Source: Bacteroidota bacterium
GTDB lineage: Bacteria > Bacteroidota > Bacteroidia > Chitinophagales > LD1
Reading direction: 5' to 3'
NCBI GenBank assembly: GCA_018267365.1
Contig: JAFDYQ010000004.1
Location: forward strand, 1 to 64,000
DNA length: 64,000 nucleotides
The notes under the pieces: generated by a model
Seen by the model: the letters and a program-made list of their open reading frames with translations, nothing else
The model's database searches: none
What the model was told of the DNA's origin: nothing
Program-made: the position numbers and the translations under genes
Part shown: positions 26,786-35,833 of the stretch, in pieces
Layout: each line of letters starts with the position of its first letter
Position numbering within the stretch: the stretch's first letter is position 1

Positions 26786-26865
26786 GTTTTGGCAAAATAT
26801 ATCCCGGCACCTGCCGTTTGTATGAGGCAAACCTATCCGCACTGAGATACGGACGCTTGTAACGC

Positions 26866-26901
26866 TTTACGAGTATCACTAAGTCGGAATTTCTATATTT
26901 G
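26866..26901 (+). promoter_or_regulatory. predicted promoter of the Wzz-like gene
   Basis: TATATTTG at 26894-26901 fits TAnnTTTG, with TTTACG near 26866-26871 as a rough -33 element. The start codon at 26919 is 17 bases downstream of the box. The match of the -33 element is poor. Confidence 0.4.
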
Positions 26902-26918
26902 ACCGCAAATCAACCGGA

Positions 26919-27854
26919 ATGGATAATGAATATAATATGCTCGGAGCGATCCGGGTACTGATACGCTGGAAGCGGCAGATCATCATAGCTACCGTGAGTG
27001 CTACGATTTTTGCAGCAGCGTACTCATGGTTTTTTATGAAGGATTACTACCTGAGCTATGCTACGCTATATCCGATCAATCTCGCATATAATGACCGCTC
27101 GGCCATATTCAACCTGGAGCATATAGACTACTATGGCAGCAAGGAAGATGTGAACCGGGTGCTGACAATAGCCCAGTCAAAGCCGATAGAAAGCTATATC
27201 ATCAGCGGGTATGACCTGGCAGGCCACTATGAGATCAATAAGGATAAGAAATACTACAAGACTAAAACCCAGAAAGAATTTGAAAGCAACTACAAAGTGA
27301 TCAAAACCGATCAGGGTGCTGTAGAAATCAGCCTGTATGATACAGATCCAAAGCTGGCAAGGGATATAGTAAACGATGTGATAGAAAAAACGGATTCTAT
27401 CTTTCGTGCCAGCCTGCTGGGATCAAAGAAACAGCAGCTGGCTACATTCACCAGGCAGCTGGCCGAGCGTGAGAAGATGATCAAGGAGTATGGGGATACC
27501 CTGGCAATACTTGGCAAAAAATATGGTATCACTGTCAAAGCCGGCTTTGACAAGACTGACATCATAGAAGGTAATGACCTGCAAGGGGTGCAGGTATATA
27601 AGGCTATCTATGCCAGGCAAAAAAATGCAATCATCGAATACAACGAAAACTCCAATATCAAGGAGCAAATAGAAAACTCACTGGCAAACGACGCAAACTC
27701 ACTGGCAGTCATAGATGCGCCTACCATAGCCGAAAAGAAGGAAAAACCGGTACGCTCCCTGATCGTACTCACTACATTCCTCCTGACATTTGTTTTTTCT
27801 GTCTTTGGTGCACTGCTAGTAGATCAGGTGCAGGAGATCCGTCAGCGTCTATGA
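26919..27854 (+). CDS. Wzz/chain-length-determinant-like protein
   Basis: This 311-residue protein has one membrane helix near residues 23-42 (IIIATVSATIFAAAYSWFF) and a second near the C-terminus (SLIVLTTFLLTFVFSVFGALLVDQV), with a coiled-coil-rich periplasmic region between. This is the layout of polysaccharide co-polymerases of the Wzz family, which set chain length. No tyrosine kinase domain follows, as in the simple Wzz type. It overlaps the O-antigen ligase-like gene by four bases (ATGA), so the two are translationally coupled. Confidence 0.8.
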   Translation: MDNEYNMLGAIRVLIRWKRQIIIATVSATIFAAAYSWFFMKDYYLSYATLYPINLAYNDRSAIFNLEHIDYYGSKEDVNRVLTIAQSKPIESYIISGYDLAGHYEINKDKKYYKTKTQKEFESNYKVIKTDQGAVEISLYDTDPKLARDIVNDVIEKTDSIFRASLLGSKKQQLATFTRQLAEREKMIKEYGDTLAILGKKYGITVKAGFDKTDIIEGNDLQGVQVYKAIYARQKNAIIEYNENSNIKEQIENSLANDANSLAVIDAPTIAEKKEKPVRSLIVLTTFLLTFVFSVFGALLVDQVQEIRQRL

Positions 27855-29302
27855 TCGTTGGGAGAAATATCAGTAAAACAGAGTATGGACTCTTTTATGG
27901 ATTTGCGGCAGCTACGGCGGCGTCCGTACTGGCGGCCTACAAAGCGGAAACGACTTTTCTGCTGGCCGTGCCGGCAGTTTTGCTGATCATCTTCTTTACC
28001 ATTCTCAACTATAAGGCCATGTACTTTGTACTGATGGCTATGCTGCCATGCTCGATAGAGTATTACTTTCCTAACGGACTGGCTACCGACCTGCCTACAG
28101 AGCCATTGATGGTGGGGCTGACGCTGGTCACTCTGACGCTTATAGCCTTTCGCAAGGATATGCTGCCGCCCGGATTTTTCAGTAATCCTATGATAGTCGT
28201 TTTGCTATTTCACCTTTTCTGGATATTGATCTGTGCGATCAACTCGGAGCTTCCGGTTTACTCCTACAAAATATTGGCTGCAAAGATCTGGTATTTTATA
28301 CCCTTCACTATGCTCACCGGTATAGTGCTGCGCACGCGCAAAGACATGCACCGTTGGTTTTGGGTGATCTTTATTCCGCTTACCATTCTTATCATCATTA
28401 CACTTCTGCGACACGGCCTGATATACCAGTTTTCTTTTTCGGATGTAAATCACTGCGTGACACCATACTTCCGAAACCATGTGAACTACGCAGCGATGAT
28501 CAGCATCTTCTTCCCATTTATCCTTTGGGCTGCCAGCTGGTATCGCAAAAGTACTTTTACCCATAAGTTGCTATTGGTCTGTATAGCGCTATATGTAGCC
28601 GCTATATATCTTTCTTTTACTCGTACCGCTATGCTGGCGGTGGTGGGTATGATCCCATTTTATTTCATGGTGAAATGGCGCCTGACCCGCATAGCGATGG
28701 CGGCATTCGCTATAGTGGCAGGTATAGGTATAGGCTGGCTGCTGTATGACAATCATTATTTGCGCTTTGCGCCAAACTATGAGGAAACTATCTATCACGA
28801 TGAGTTTGGCGCACACCTGACTTCCACCTTTCAGGGCAAGGATGTATCAAGCATGGAGCGCGTATACAGATGGGTGGCTGCTGCGCGCATGGCAGACGAC
28901 AGGCCATGGATGGGAGTAGGCCCCGGCAATTTTTATAACTTCTATCGTTCCTATACCGTCACTGATTTTGAAACATACATCAGTGATAATGAAGAGCGCT
29001 CTACTGTGCATAATTACTATCTTCTGATGCTCTCAGAGCAGGGATGGCCGGGGCTGCTGATATTTGTACTGATTACGTTTGTAGTATTCATTTATGGAGA
29101 ATATATCTACTACAAAATGAAGTCGCGTGAAAACAAACGCGCTGTCATGACCTTGCTCCTGGTGATGTTTTCCATTATTATCAATCTTGTACTGAGCGAT
29201 ATGCTGGAGTCTGACAAGGTAGGTCCATTTTTCTTTATGGTGCTGGCTATGCTTGCTCTGTTTGATACAGAGGCCCTGTCAATGGAATCGGACCGTCAGT
29301 AG
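27851..29302 (+). CDS. O-antigen ligase/polymerase-like membrane protein
   Basis: This 483-residue protein has about 10-12 membrane helices and matches the O-antigen ligase family (WaaL/Wzy-like). The large loop holds RVYRWVAAARMADDRPWMGVGPGNFYNFYRSY and the later HNYYLLMLSEQGWPGLLIF, the conserved loop and helix signature. From sequence alone ligase and polymerase cannot be told apart; with a flippase and Wzz homologue upstream, polymerase is reasonable. It overlaps the Wzz-like gene by four bases and overlaps the convergent phosphatase gene by 24 bases. Confidence 0.82.
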   Translation: MIVGRNISKTEYGLFYGFAAATAASVLAAYKAETTFLLAVPAVLLIIFFTILNYKAMYFVLMAMLPCSIEYYFPNGLATDLPTEPLMVGLTLVTLTLIAFRKDMLPPGFFSNPMIVVLLFHLFWILICAINSELPVYSYKILAAKIWYFIPFTMLTGIVLRTRKDMHRWFWVIFIPLTILIIITLLRHGLIYQFSFSDVNHCVTPYFRNHVNYAAMISIFFPFILWAASWYRKSTFTHKLLLVCIALYVAAIYLSFTRTAMLAVVGMIPFYFMVKWRLTRIAMAAFAIVAGIGIGWLLYDNHYLRFAPNYEETIYHDEFGAHLTSTFQGKDVSSMERVYRWVAAARMADDRPWMGVGPGNFYNFYRSYTVTDFETYISDNEERSTVHNYYLLMLSEQGWPGLLIFVLITFVVFIYGEYIYYKMKSRENKRAVMTLLLVMFSIIINLVLSDMLESDKVGPFFFMVLAMLALFDTEALSMESDRQ

Positions 29303-30532
29303 CGTCAGATCGTCATCAAAATCTTCACTGCCTTTAAATTCATTGATATGTTCTACCAGATTTGCGTTAAACATATTTAGCGGCTGTGAATAGTGGGCAG
29401 CTATATAGGCCATGAGGCCCTCTACTTCAAACAACTCACCTTTGTCATTAGTCGCCTCTGTCAGCCCATCTGTATAATTGATAAGCAGAGCACCTGGTTC
29501 TATTTTGACTTCTCCTGTATTGATAAATGGCAGAATATCAAACATGCCAAGTATCGTACAGCCTTTTTCCAGTAGCTCTACCCCGCTCGGGCTATGGATG
29601 ATAGATGGGTTATGCCCCGCATTGACATATTCCAGCAGGCGGGACTTCATGTTATATTTAGCTATGAAGAGTGTGATAAATTTTTCGCCTTTAGTGATCT
29701 CACCCACTTTCCGGTTGAGTAGGTCTACTACTGTGTCCAGCGAATAGTTTCTGGCTACTATGGCACGAAGGTTTGCCTGGAAATTTGCCATGAGGAGCGC
29801 GGCCGGGACACCCTTGCCAGAGATATCGCTGATGCAAAAGACGAACTCTTCTTCAGATATTTTGATGAAATCATAGTAGTCACCTCCTATGTCCTTGTGA
29901 GGCTTGTAGAATGCGGCAGTCTCGATGTGCTCATTGCTGATCATGGTGGTGGGCACCAGCATATTTTGCATATCAGCGGCCAGCTTTAGCTCCTTTTCCA
30001 GAATGGCCTTGTCCATCTGGCTTTTGAAAAGGCGTTTATTTTCATTTGCTACCAGTATAATATTTGTGATCGTCTGTGTGAACTTCAATTTTTCCTCTTT
30101 GGTGTCCAGCTCCTCGCCCGCACGAAAATCTCCGAGGAATGCCAGACCGATCACATTTTTTTTATGCGCCACAGGTATTACAAATTCAAACTCCGGCAAT
30201 TCATAGCCGCTGACGGTGGATACGGTCGAGAGATCGTGAAATTTTTCTGCAAAAGCATTGTAATCCAGCTGCTGGAATGATGCATCAGCCCCGGTATATG
30301 ATATACATTCCCACTTATTGCCATCTCCTTTTACCAGGAGCGCTATTTTTTGGATACCGAGCTGTGCTATGAGTATAGATTCATATACGCGTACCAGCGC
30401 ATTGATAGGCCAGTTGTTGTTCACTGCCTCCGTGATCTCCAGCAGAGAGTTGATCTGCTGCTGTTTCAGCGCAAAGAGTGGCTCCAGTTTCGAAAGTCGG
30501 GATTTGTAGAAATCTATCTCGGTCAGCGCCAT
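29279..30532 (-). CDS. GAF-SpoIIE-type serine phosphatase
   Basis: This 417-residue protein has an N-terminal coiled coil and GAF-like domain (about 30-190) and a C-terminal PP2C/SpoIIE phosphatase domain. The metal-binding segments are KPHKDIGGDYYDFIKISEEEF, FVFCISDISGKGVPAALLMANFQ and LLINYTDGLTEATNDKGE, with NAGHNPSIIHSPSG in between. Such proteins usually dephosphorylate anti-anti-sigma (STAS) proteins, or other targets, in partner-switching pathways. No STAS or anti-sigma gene is adjacent. The 3' end overlaps the ligase gene tail by 24 bases. Confidence 0.88.
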   Translation of the reverse strand: MALTEIDFYKSRLSKLEPLFALKQQQINSLLEITEAVNNNWPINALVRVYESILIAQLGIQKIALLVKGDGNKWECISYTGADASFQQLDYNAFAEKFHDLSTVSTVSGYELPEFEFVIPVAHKKNVIGLAFLGDFRAGEELDTKEEKLKFTQTITNIILVANENKRLFKSQMDKAILEKELKLAADMQNMLVPTTMISNEHIETAAFYKPHKDIGGDYYDFIKISEEEFVFCISDISGKGVPAALLMANFQANLRAIVARNYSLDTVVDLLNRKVGEITKGEKFITLFIAKYNMKSRLLEYVNAGHNPSIIHSPSGVELLEKGCTILGMFDILPFINTGEVKIEPGALLINYTDGLTEATNDKGELFEVEGLMAYIAAHYSQPLNMFNANLVEHINEFKGSEDFDDDLTLLTVRFH

Positions 30533-30611
30533 GGGTTGAGATTATATTCCAAAATAGCAATTTGATTTTATATTGAAGCTGGCAAATAAGTTCCCTTGCT
30601 GAGTCAAGATG

Positions 30612-31826
30612 TCATTCGGGCTTTCCTTTTACATCCAGTGCATCTCTCAAACCATTGCCCACCAGATTGAATGCTAACACCAGAAACATAATAGCTATGC
30701 CCGGAGCGAGAGCCAGATACGCCTTGTCTGAGTCGATGAAATTCTTGTATTCGCTCAGCATGCCGCCCCAGCTCGGTGTCGGGGGCTGCACCCCCAGCCC
30801 GATATAGCTCAGACCTGATTCTATCAGTATGGCGCTTGCAAAATTAGCGCAGGCTACTACAATCACTGGTCCTATGATATTGGGTAGTATATGGCGGAAG
30901 ATAGTCCGCGCGCTGCCAAAGCCCATGCTCTGCGCAGCAGTCACATATTCAAACTCGCGCACAAGAATAAACTGCCCACGCACAATACGGGCCACCTCTA
31001 CCCACATAGTGAGGCCCACAGCTATAAAGATGAGCAGGAGCTTGGACTCGATCATGGTGCCGGCACCCACGTAGAGCCCCATGGCTAGCAATATGGTGGG
31101 GATGGACCAGAATACATTGATGATCCATAGAATGATCTCATCTATCCATCCCCGATAGTATCCTGCCAGAGCACCAGCTATGACTCCGATCAGCAGTGAT
31201 ATGAGCACTGCCACCAGTCCCACAAAAAGTGATACGCGCGCCCCTATGATCAGCCTGCTCAGTATATCTCTGCCAAAACGATCCGTACCCAGCCAGTATG
31301 TTTTTTGCGGCAGCATGGTCTTGAAAACGCGGTCGCGGGTCTTTTTATAAAACTGTGTGTGCAGGGCTGTGCCGCTATCCAGTGAAGAAAGCGCTATCAG
31401 GTGGTGAGTTCCATCATTTATAGAGTCCACTCTCAGCATCTCTGCATAGGGGAGGCGGCGTGTCTCTAAGGGTCGGGTTTTACCCCGATAGACATCCACA
31501 AATATGTGATCGTACTTCATACGAAAACCTATGATAGGCCAGGACTCATAGAGAGAAGGTTGCCCCATGAAGAACCCACTCAAAAATGAAACGGGAGCAG
31601 GAGGCACCGGCTTTACTACCTGGATGAAGCGGACCCGCGTCATAGGCGGAGACATGGCTATGGCCAGCGTTTGTTCATTGGCGTCTGGTGTACTGTCAGG
31701 AGCTATCTCATAAGCGAAAACTGCGACCAAAAATGTAATAATAATCACCGCCATGCCGGCGACAGCTGCTTTATTGCGCCGGAAGCGCATCCATGCTTTG
31801 TGATTTGGGCTGGTAGGGTCTGTCAT
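30612..31826 (-). CDS. ABC transporter permease, OppC/DppC family
   Basis: This 404-residue inner-membrane protein is the second permease type of peptide/nickel ABC importers. One helix near residues 23-40 is followed by a long periplasmic region (about 50-185), then LGTDRFGRDILSRLIIGARVSLFVG, which is the OppC signature, and the EAA-type loop EYVTAAQSMGFGSARTIFRHILPNI. It ends GNGLRDALDVKGKPE as expected. No OppB, ATPase or binding protein gene lies in the window. The long loop between helices 1 and 2 makes it about 100 residues longer than E. coli OppC; I believe this is usual in Bacteroidota. Confidence 0.9.
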   Translation of the reverse strand: MTDPTSPNHKAWMRFRRNKAAVAGMAVIIITFLVAVFAYEIAPDSTPDANEQTLAIAMSPPMTRVRFIQVVKPVPPAPVSFLSGFFMGQPSLYESWPIIGFRMKYDHIFVDVYRGKTRPLETRRLPYAEMLRVDSINDGTHHLIALSSLDSGTALHTQFYKKTRDRVFKTMLPQKTYWLGTDRFGRDILSRLIIGARVSLFVGLVAVLISLLIGVIAGALAGYYRGWIDEIILWIINVFWSIPTILLAMGLYVGAGTMIESKLLLIFIAVGLTMWVEVARIVRGQFILVREFEYVTAAQSMGFGSARTIFRHILPNIIGPVIVVACANFASAILIESGLSYIGLGVQPPTPSWGGMLSEYKNFIDSDKAYLALAPGIAIMFLVLAFNLVGNGLRDALDVKGKPE

Positions 31827-31854
31827 GCCATATCTGCTATCGCACTGATCCGGA

Positions 31855-33006
31855 TCAGGATATTTTTCGCTCCTTCCAGGTGTACTTGCCGCTCAGGCCC
31901 AGCACACCTATGCATACAATATAGATAATATGCAGCGGTTCAAAAACCGGCAATAATAACAGTAGTATCCTGCGCTTGAAAAAACCGGTGGCTCCTATAT
32001 TGAATAAGAAATCGAAAAAGAACTTCGTGGCAAAAGCAACAACCAGAGGGAGCCAAGCCATCTCAAAGTCCTGAAAGGCGATAGGGATAAATATGAGTAT
32101 AAGCAGATTAAACAGGTATGCGAAAGTGAGTAGTAGTGTCACTGACTTTTTTTGAAAGGCTGTCGACTTGCTGGTCCATCTGACCCGCTGAGCCAGGAAG
32201 TCGCTGAATGTCTGCTCTGGCTGCGAATACACACAAGCCTCCAGATCTCGCACGAAACCTATAGAGTCAGGATGCGCCATCTCGATCTTCTGCATCAGAA
32301 AGATATCATCACCGGTGGGGATATCAGTATTGCCTTTGTAGCCGTCCACTTCCAGAAAGGCCTTTTTCTCATAGAGCAGGTTGGCGCCGTTGCACATAGT
32401 AGGGTTACCATTGGCTATCGTAGCGCCGGTGATACCCAGCAGGCTGATCACATCTATCTGCTGAAAGAGGGTGAGCAGGTTTTTGGCTGGGCGCAGCAGT
32501 ACAGGGCCGGTGATAAACTTGTACGAATGCTCGCGATAGAAAGTGATCATGGTCTCCAGCCAGCGCTCACTCATCAGGCAGTCACCGTCAGTGGTTACGA
32601 TCAGCTGGCCTTTCGCATTTTTTACACCTATGGTCAGGGCCTTCTTCTTGTTTGGTATTTTCTCAGATGCATCGCCAAAGTATTTGGAGAGGTCCAGTAC
32701 TGTGATATTTTCAGCCTCTACCTCTCGTGCCAGGCGATAGGTGGGATCAGTGCTATAGTCATCTATCACTATCACTTCATAGAGGTGCTTGGGATAGGTC
32801 TGTGCCAGTATAGCGCGCAGGCAATCCTGTATATGTTCAGATTCGTTTCGTACCGGCACGATGATCGAGACAAAAGGCAAGCTGGTATTTTTAGGCTGTT
32901 TGGCCTCCATGATGCCCTTGAGCTTGATCCAGCCTACCAGAAAATACAGGATGAGCCAGGCGTATAAAACTGAGAAGACAATACTGACAATAAGGAAGGG
33001 AGACAT
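31855..33006 (-). CDS. membrane-bound GT2 glycosyltransferase
   Basis: This 383-residue processive-type family 2 glycosyltransferase has one N-terminal helix (residues 4-25) and two or three C-terminal helices. Catalytic motifs are SIIVPVRNESEHIQDCL, VIVIDDYSTDPTYR (DD), VTTDGDCLMS (DxD), DIPTGDDIFLMQKIE and AQRVRWTSKSTAF (QxxRW). The layout resembles poly-N-acetylglucosamine or cellulose synthase-like enzymes, but the substrate is unknown. It is 28 bases from the ABC permease start on the same strand; no clear functional link exists. Confidence 0.88.
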   Translation of the reverse strand: MSPFLIVSIVFSVLYAWLILYFLVGWIKLKGIMEAKQPKNTSLPFVSIIVPVRNESEHIQDCLRAILAQTYPKHLYEVIVIDDYSTDPTYRLAREVEAENITVLDLSKYFGDASEKIPNKKKALTIGVKNAKGQLIVTTDGDCLMSERWLETMITFYREHSYKFITGPVLLRPAKNLLTLFQQIDVISLLGITGATIANGNPTMCNGANLLYEKKAFLEVDGYKGNTDIPTGDDIFLMQKIEMAHPDSIGFVRDLEACVYSQPEQTFSDFLAQRVRWTSKSTAFQKKSVTLLLTFAYLFNLLILIFIPIAFQDFEMAWLPLVVAFATKFFFDFLFNIGATGFFKRRILLLLLPVFEPLHIIYIVCIGVLGLSGKYTWKERKIS

Positions 33007-33062
33007 GCGAGGCTGATACCGGGTTTATGTACCTGCAAGTCTAAACAAAAAGGTCAAGAGTT

Positions 33063-34100
33063 TTAATGCTGTATTTCCACCAGACGCGATGCTCGGGATG
33101 AGGTTCCCTGCACTGTGACTACGTACATGCCGGTGCTCAGGGCAGTAGTGGAAAGATCTATTTGTTTTCGGCCGTTGACACTCTGGCTTAGGATGCTCTG
33201 TCCGATCATGTCTGTGAGCGTGACAGATATGGCGCCATCAGGTATGGACAGGTGTAGGCTATTAGTAGCCGGATTGGGATACGGATCAAAGGAAATATTC
33301 TCAGGTACCTCTCCGATGCCAAGAGCGGTACAGGCACTACTGCACTGGCAGAAAGTCACACCGGTGGTGGTACCGGTATTGCCATCCAGTCCCAATACAG
33401 GATGGCCGGCGTCGCAAATATCCACGTGTCCGGAGCCGCCTATCGTACCGGTATTGAGCGATTGGCCAGTAATGTTGAACCCACCACAGCCGCTGCCGGG
33501 ACCGTCTATGGTGCCCGTATTATACCAATCGCGTTGGATGGATACCATACATGATGTAGTGAAAGTAGCACCTGCACTATTGTAAAAGTCACGACCCACA
33601 GATATACGCCCTGTGTTATTGAAGCTAGCTCCGTAGCCCTGAGCCAGGTCCTGATTGGCAGTGAAGCTGCCCTGATTGGTCACGGTGCAAGTTGAGTCGC
33701 CAAAGATATTGAAGGTAATATCTCCGGTATTATCCAGCGCGCCTCCGGAGGTCACGGCGAGGCGATCGTCTGTGATAGAGCCGGAGTTGTGCAGTACCGC
33801 GCTGGCACCACTGACCAACAGGCTATCGGCCATGATCATTCCGTAGTTATCCAGTTCGCCGCCGGCTGTCACGAGTATGTTAGTCGTATGGATGTGGCCC
33901 TGGTTGCAGACTTTGCCACCTGATGATACTAGTATACGTCCGGTAGCCGTACCACCTGCTTGCACGCATAGCGTTTGGCCGATGCTCAATACATGGTCAG
34001 CGGGATCATTGCCAGTGATATTGATCGTGCAAGAGGTGCATTGGGCAAAAGAAAAAGCACTAACAAGTAGTGCTGAAAGGGACAGTAATAGGTGCTTCAT
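33063..34100 (-). CDS. secreted repetitive protein with T9SS sorting domain
   Basis: This 345-residue protein has a signal peptide (MKHLLLSLSALLVSAFSFAQ), a beta-helix-like repetitive ectodomain (about 30-250) and a C-terminal T9SS sorting domain (FDPYPNPATNSLHLSI to the end). The repeats feature N-x-G turns about every 18-22 residues: VCNQGHIHTTNILVT, LDNYGMIMADSLLVS, LHNSGSITDDRLAVT, VTNQGSFTANQDLAQ. These suggest a right-handed beta helix. It is probably a surface protein; no enzymatic motif is visible. Confidence 0.82.
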   Translation of the reverse strand: MKHLLLSLSALLVSAFSFAQCTSCTINITGNDPADHVLSIGQTLCVQAGGTATGRILVSSGGKVCNQGHIHTTNILVTAGGELDNYGMIMADSLLVSGASAVLHNSGSITDDRLAVTSGGALDNTGDITFNIFGDSTCTVTNQGSFTANQDLAQGYGASFNNTGRISVGRDFYNSAGATFTTSCMVSIQRDWYNTGTIDGPGSGCGGFNITGQSLNTGTIGGSGHVDICDAGHPVLGLDGNTGTTTGVTFCQCSSACTALGIGEVPENISFDPYPNPATNSLHLSIPDGAISVTLTDMIGQSILSQSVNGRKQIDLSTTALSTGMYVVTVQGTSSRASRLVEIQH

Positions 34101-34125
34101 AAAGCGGTTTAGGTGATTGGTAGTT

Positions 34126-35757
34126 TTAGTCCTGCGCCAGGAAGTGGTACCTGTAGTCAGTAGGTGGCACCAGCGTCTCCTTGATCGTGCGTGGCTGTAC
34201 CCAGCGCAGCAGGTTGATCATTGATCCGGCCTTGTCATTGGTACCGGAGCCACGCGCACCGCCAAATGGTTGCTGGCCTACTACGGCACCTGTAGGCTTA
34301 TCATTGATGTAGAAATTGCCGGCGGCATTGCTGAGTTTCTGAGTAGCCAGCTCTATGGCATAACGGTCCTTCGCGATGATAGAGCCGGTCAGGGCATAGA
34401 TGGCGGTGGTATCCACCAGATGCATAGTCTCTTCGTATGCTTCGTCCTCGTACACGTAGACGGACAGCACCGGTCCGAAAAGCTCCTCCTTCATCGATAC
34501 ATAGTGAGGATCTTTAGCCAGGATGATGGTCGGCTCGATAAAGTAACCTTTAGACTTATCATACTTACCACCCAGGATCACCTCTGCGTCCTTGCTTGCC
34601 TTCGCGTCTTCTATAGCACCGGCTAGTTTGTCAAATGACTTCTCATCTATCACGGCATTGATGAAGTTGCTGAAATCTTCTACCGGTCCCATCTTCATGT
34701 CCTTCAGGTCGGCAGTGATCAGCTTCAGTACTTCCGGCCAAAGACTCTTTGGGATGTACGCGCGCGAAGCGGCGGAGCACTTCTGGCCCTGATACTCAAA
34801 CGCACCACGCGAAAGTGCCACAGATACCACATGCGGATCGGCAGATTTGTGCGCCAGCACAAAATCCTTGCCACCGGTCTCACCTACGATACGCGGATAC
34901 GAGCGATAGAGATGTATGTTATTTCCTATTGACTTCCAGATATCCTGAAATACGCCCGTAGAACCTGTAAAATGTATCCCGGCAAAATCCTTATGCTTAA
35001 AGATCACATCAGCAGCGTCGGGACCGGATGGATATATCAGGTTGATCACACCTGCAGGCACGCCCGCCAGGCGGAATATCTTCATCAGTACATGAGCTGC
35101 ATATACCTGTGTATTGCTGGGTTTCCATACTACCACATTACCCATCATAGCACAGGAGGTGGGCAGGTTGCCCGCTATAGCGGTAAAGTTGAACGGCGTC
35201 AGAGCATATACAAAGCCCTCTAGCGGGCGCCACTCCATTCTATTCCACATGCCGGGATTAGAGTCCGGCTGCATGGCATAGATCTCCGTCATGTATTTCA
35301 CATTGAAGCGCAGGAAGTCTATGATCTCGCATGCCGAATCTATCTCTGCCTGAAATGCATTCTTTGACTGGCCGAGCATCGTAGCGGCATTCATCTCTGC
35401 GCGGTACGGGCCGGCTATGAGGTCTGCAGCCTTGAGAAAAATAGAGGCCCTGTGCTCCCAGGTCAGCGATTGCCACTTTTCTTGCGCTGCCAAAGCAGCT
35501 TCTATGGCTTGGGTCACATGCGCCTTATCACTTTTATAGAAATGGCCCAGCAGGTGCTTGCGATCATGAGGAGGGCGGAGCTCTATCTTTTGCCCTTCGC
35601 GCACTTCTTTATCTCCTATGAACATAGGGATGTCGCGCACTTCTTTGCGCATCTCCGCCAGTTTCTCTTTCAGTTCTTTGCGCTCTGGTGTGCCGGGGGC
35701 GTAGGTTTTGACTGGTTCATTATGCGGTGTGGGAACTTTAAAAAATCCTGTGGCCAT
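34126..35757 (-). CDS. pruA: L-glutamate gamma-semialdehyde dehydrogenase
   Basis: This 543-residue enzyme oxidises glutamate-5-semialdehyde (1-pyrroline-5-carboxylate) to glutamate, the second step of proline breakdown. It begins with an N-terminal region typical of the mitochondrial-like P5C dehydrogenases (FFKVPTPHNEPVKTYAPGT), then shows FTAIAGNLPTSCAMMGNVVVWKPS, the glutamate motif in IVGETGGKDFVLAHKSADP and the catalytic Cys in FEYQGQKCSAASRAYIP. Length and motifs fit the eukaryote-like subgroup found in Bacteroidota. PutA-type proline dehydrogenase is not in the window. Confidence 0.94.
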   Translation of the reverse strand: MATGFFKVPTPHNEPVKTYAPGTPERKELKEKLAEMRKEVRDIPMFIGDKEVREGQKIELRPPHDRKHLLGHFYKSDKAHVTQAIEAALAAQEKWQSLTWEHRASIFLKAADLIAGPYRAEMNAATMLGQSKNAFQAEIDSACEIIDFLRFNVKYMTEIYAMQPDSNPGMWNRMEWRPLEGFVYALTPFNFTAIAGNLPTSCAMMGNVVVWKPSNTQVYAAHVLMKIFRLAGVPAGVINLIYPSGPDAADVIFKHKDFAGIHFTGSTGVFQDIWKSIGNNIHLYRSYPRIVGETGGKDFVLAHKSADPHVVSVALSRGAFEYQGQKCSAASRAYIPKSLWPEVLKLITADLKDMKMGPVEDFSNFINAVIDEKSFDKLAGAIEDAKASKDAEVILGGKYDKSKGYFIEPTIILAKDPHYVSMKEELFGPVLSVYVYEDEAYEETMHLVDTTAIYALTGSIIAKDRYAIELATQKLSNAAGNFYINDKPTGAVVGQQPFGGARGSGTNDKAGSMINLLRWVQPRTIKETLVPPTDYRYHFLAQD

Positions 35758-35833
35758 ATTATACTTTTAGTGGAGTGTTAGACGACTTGTCAGGTGCATA
35801 ATTACAAAAGTTTGACAAGAGCCAAAATACGGG

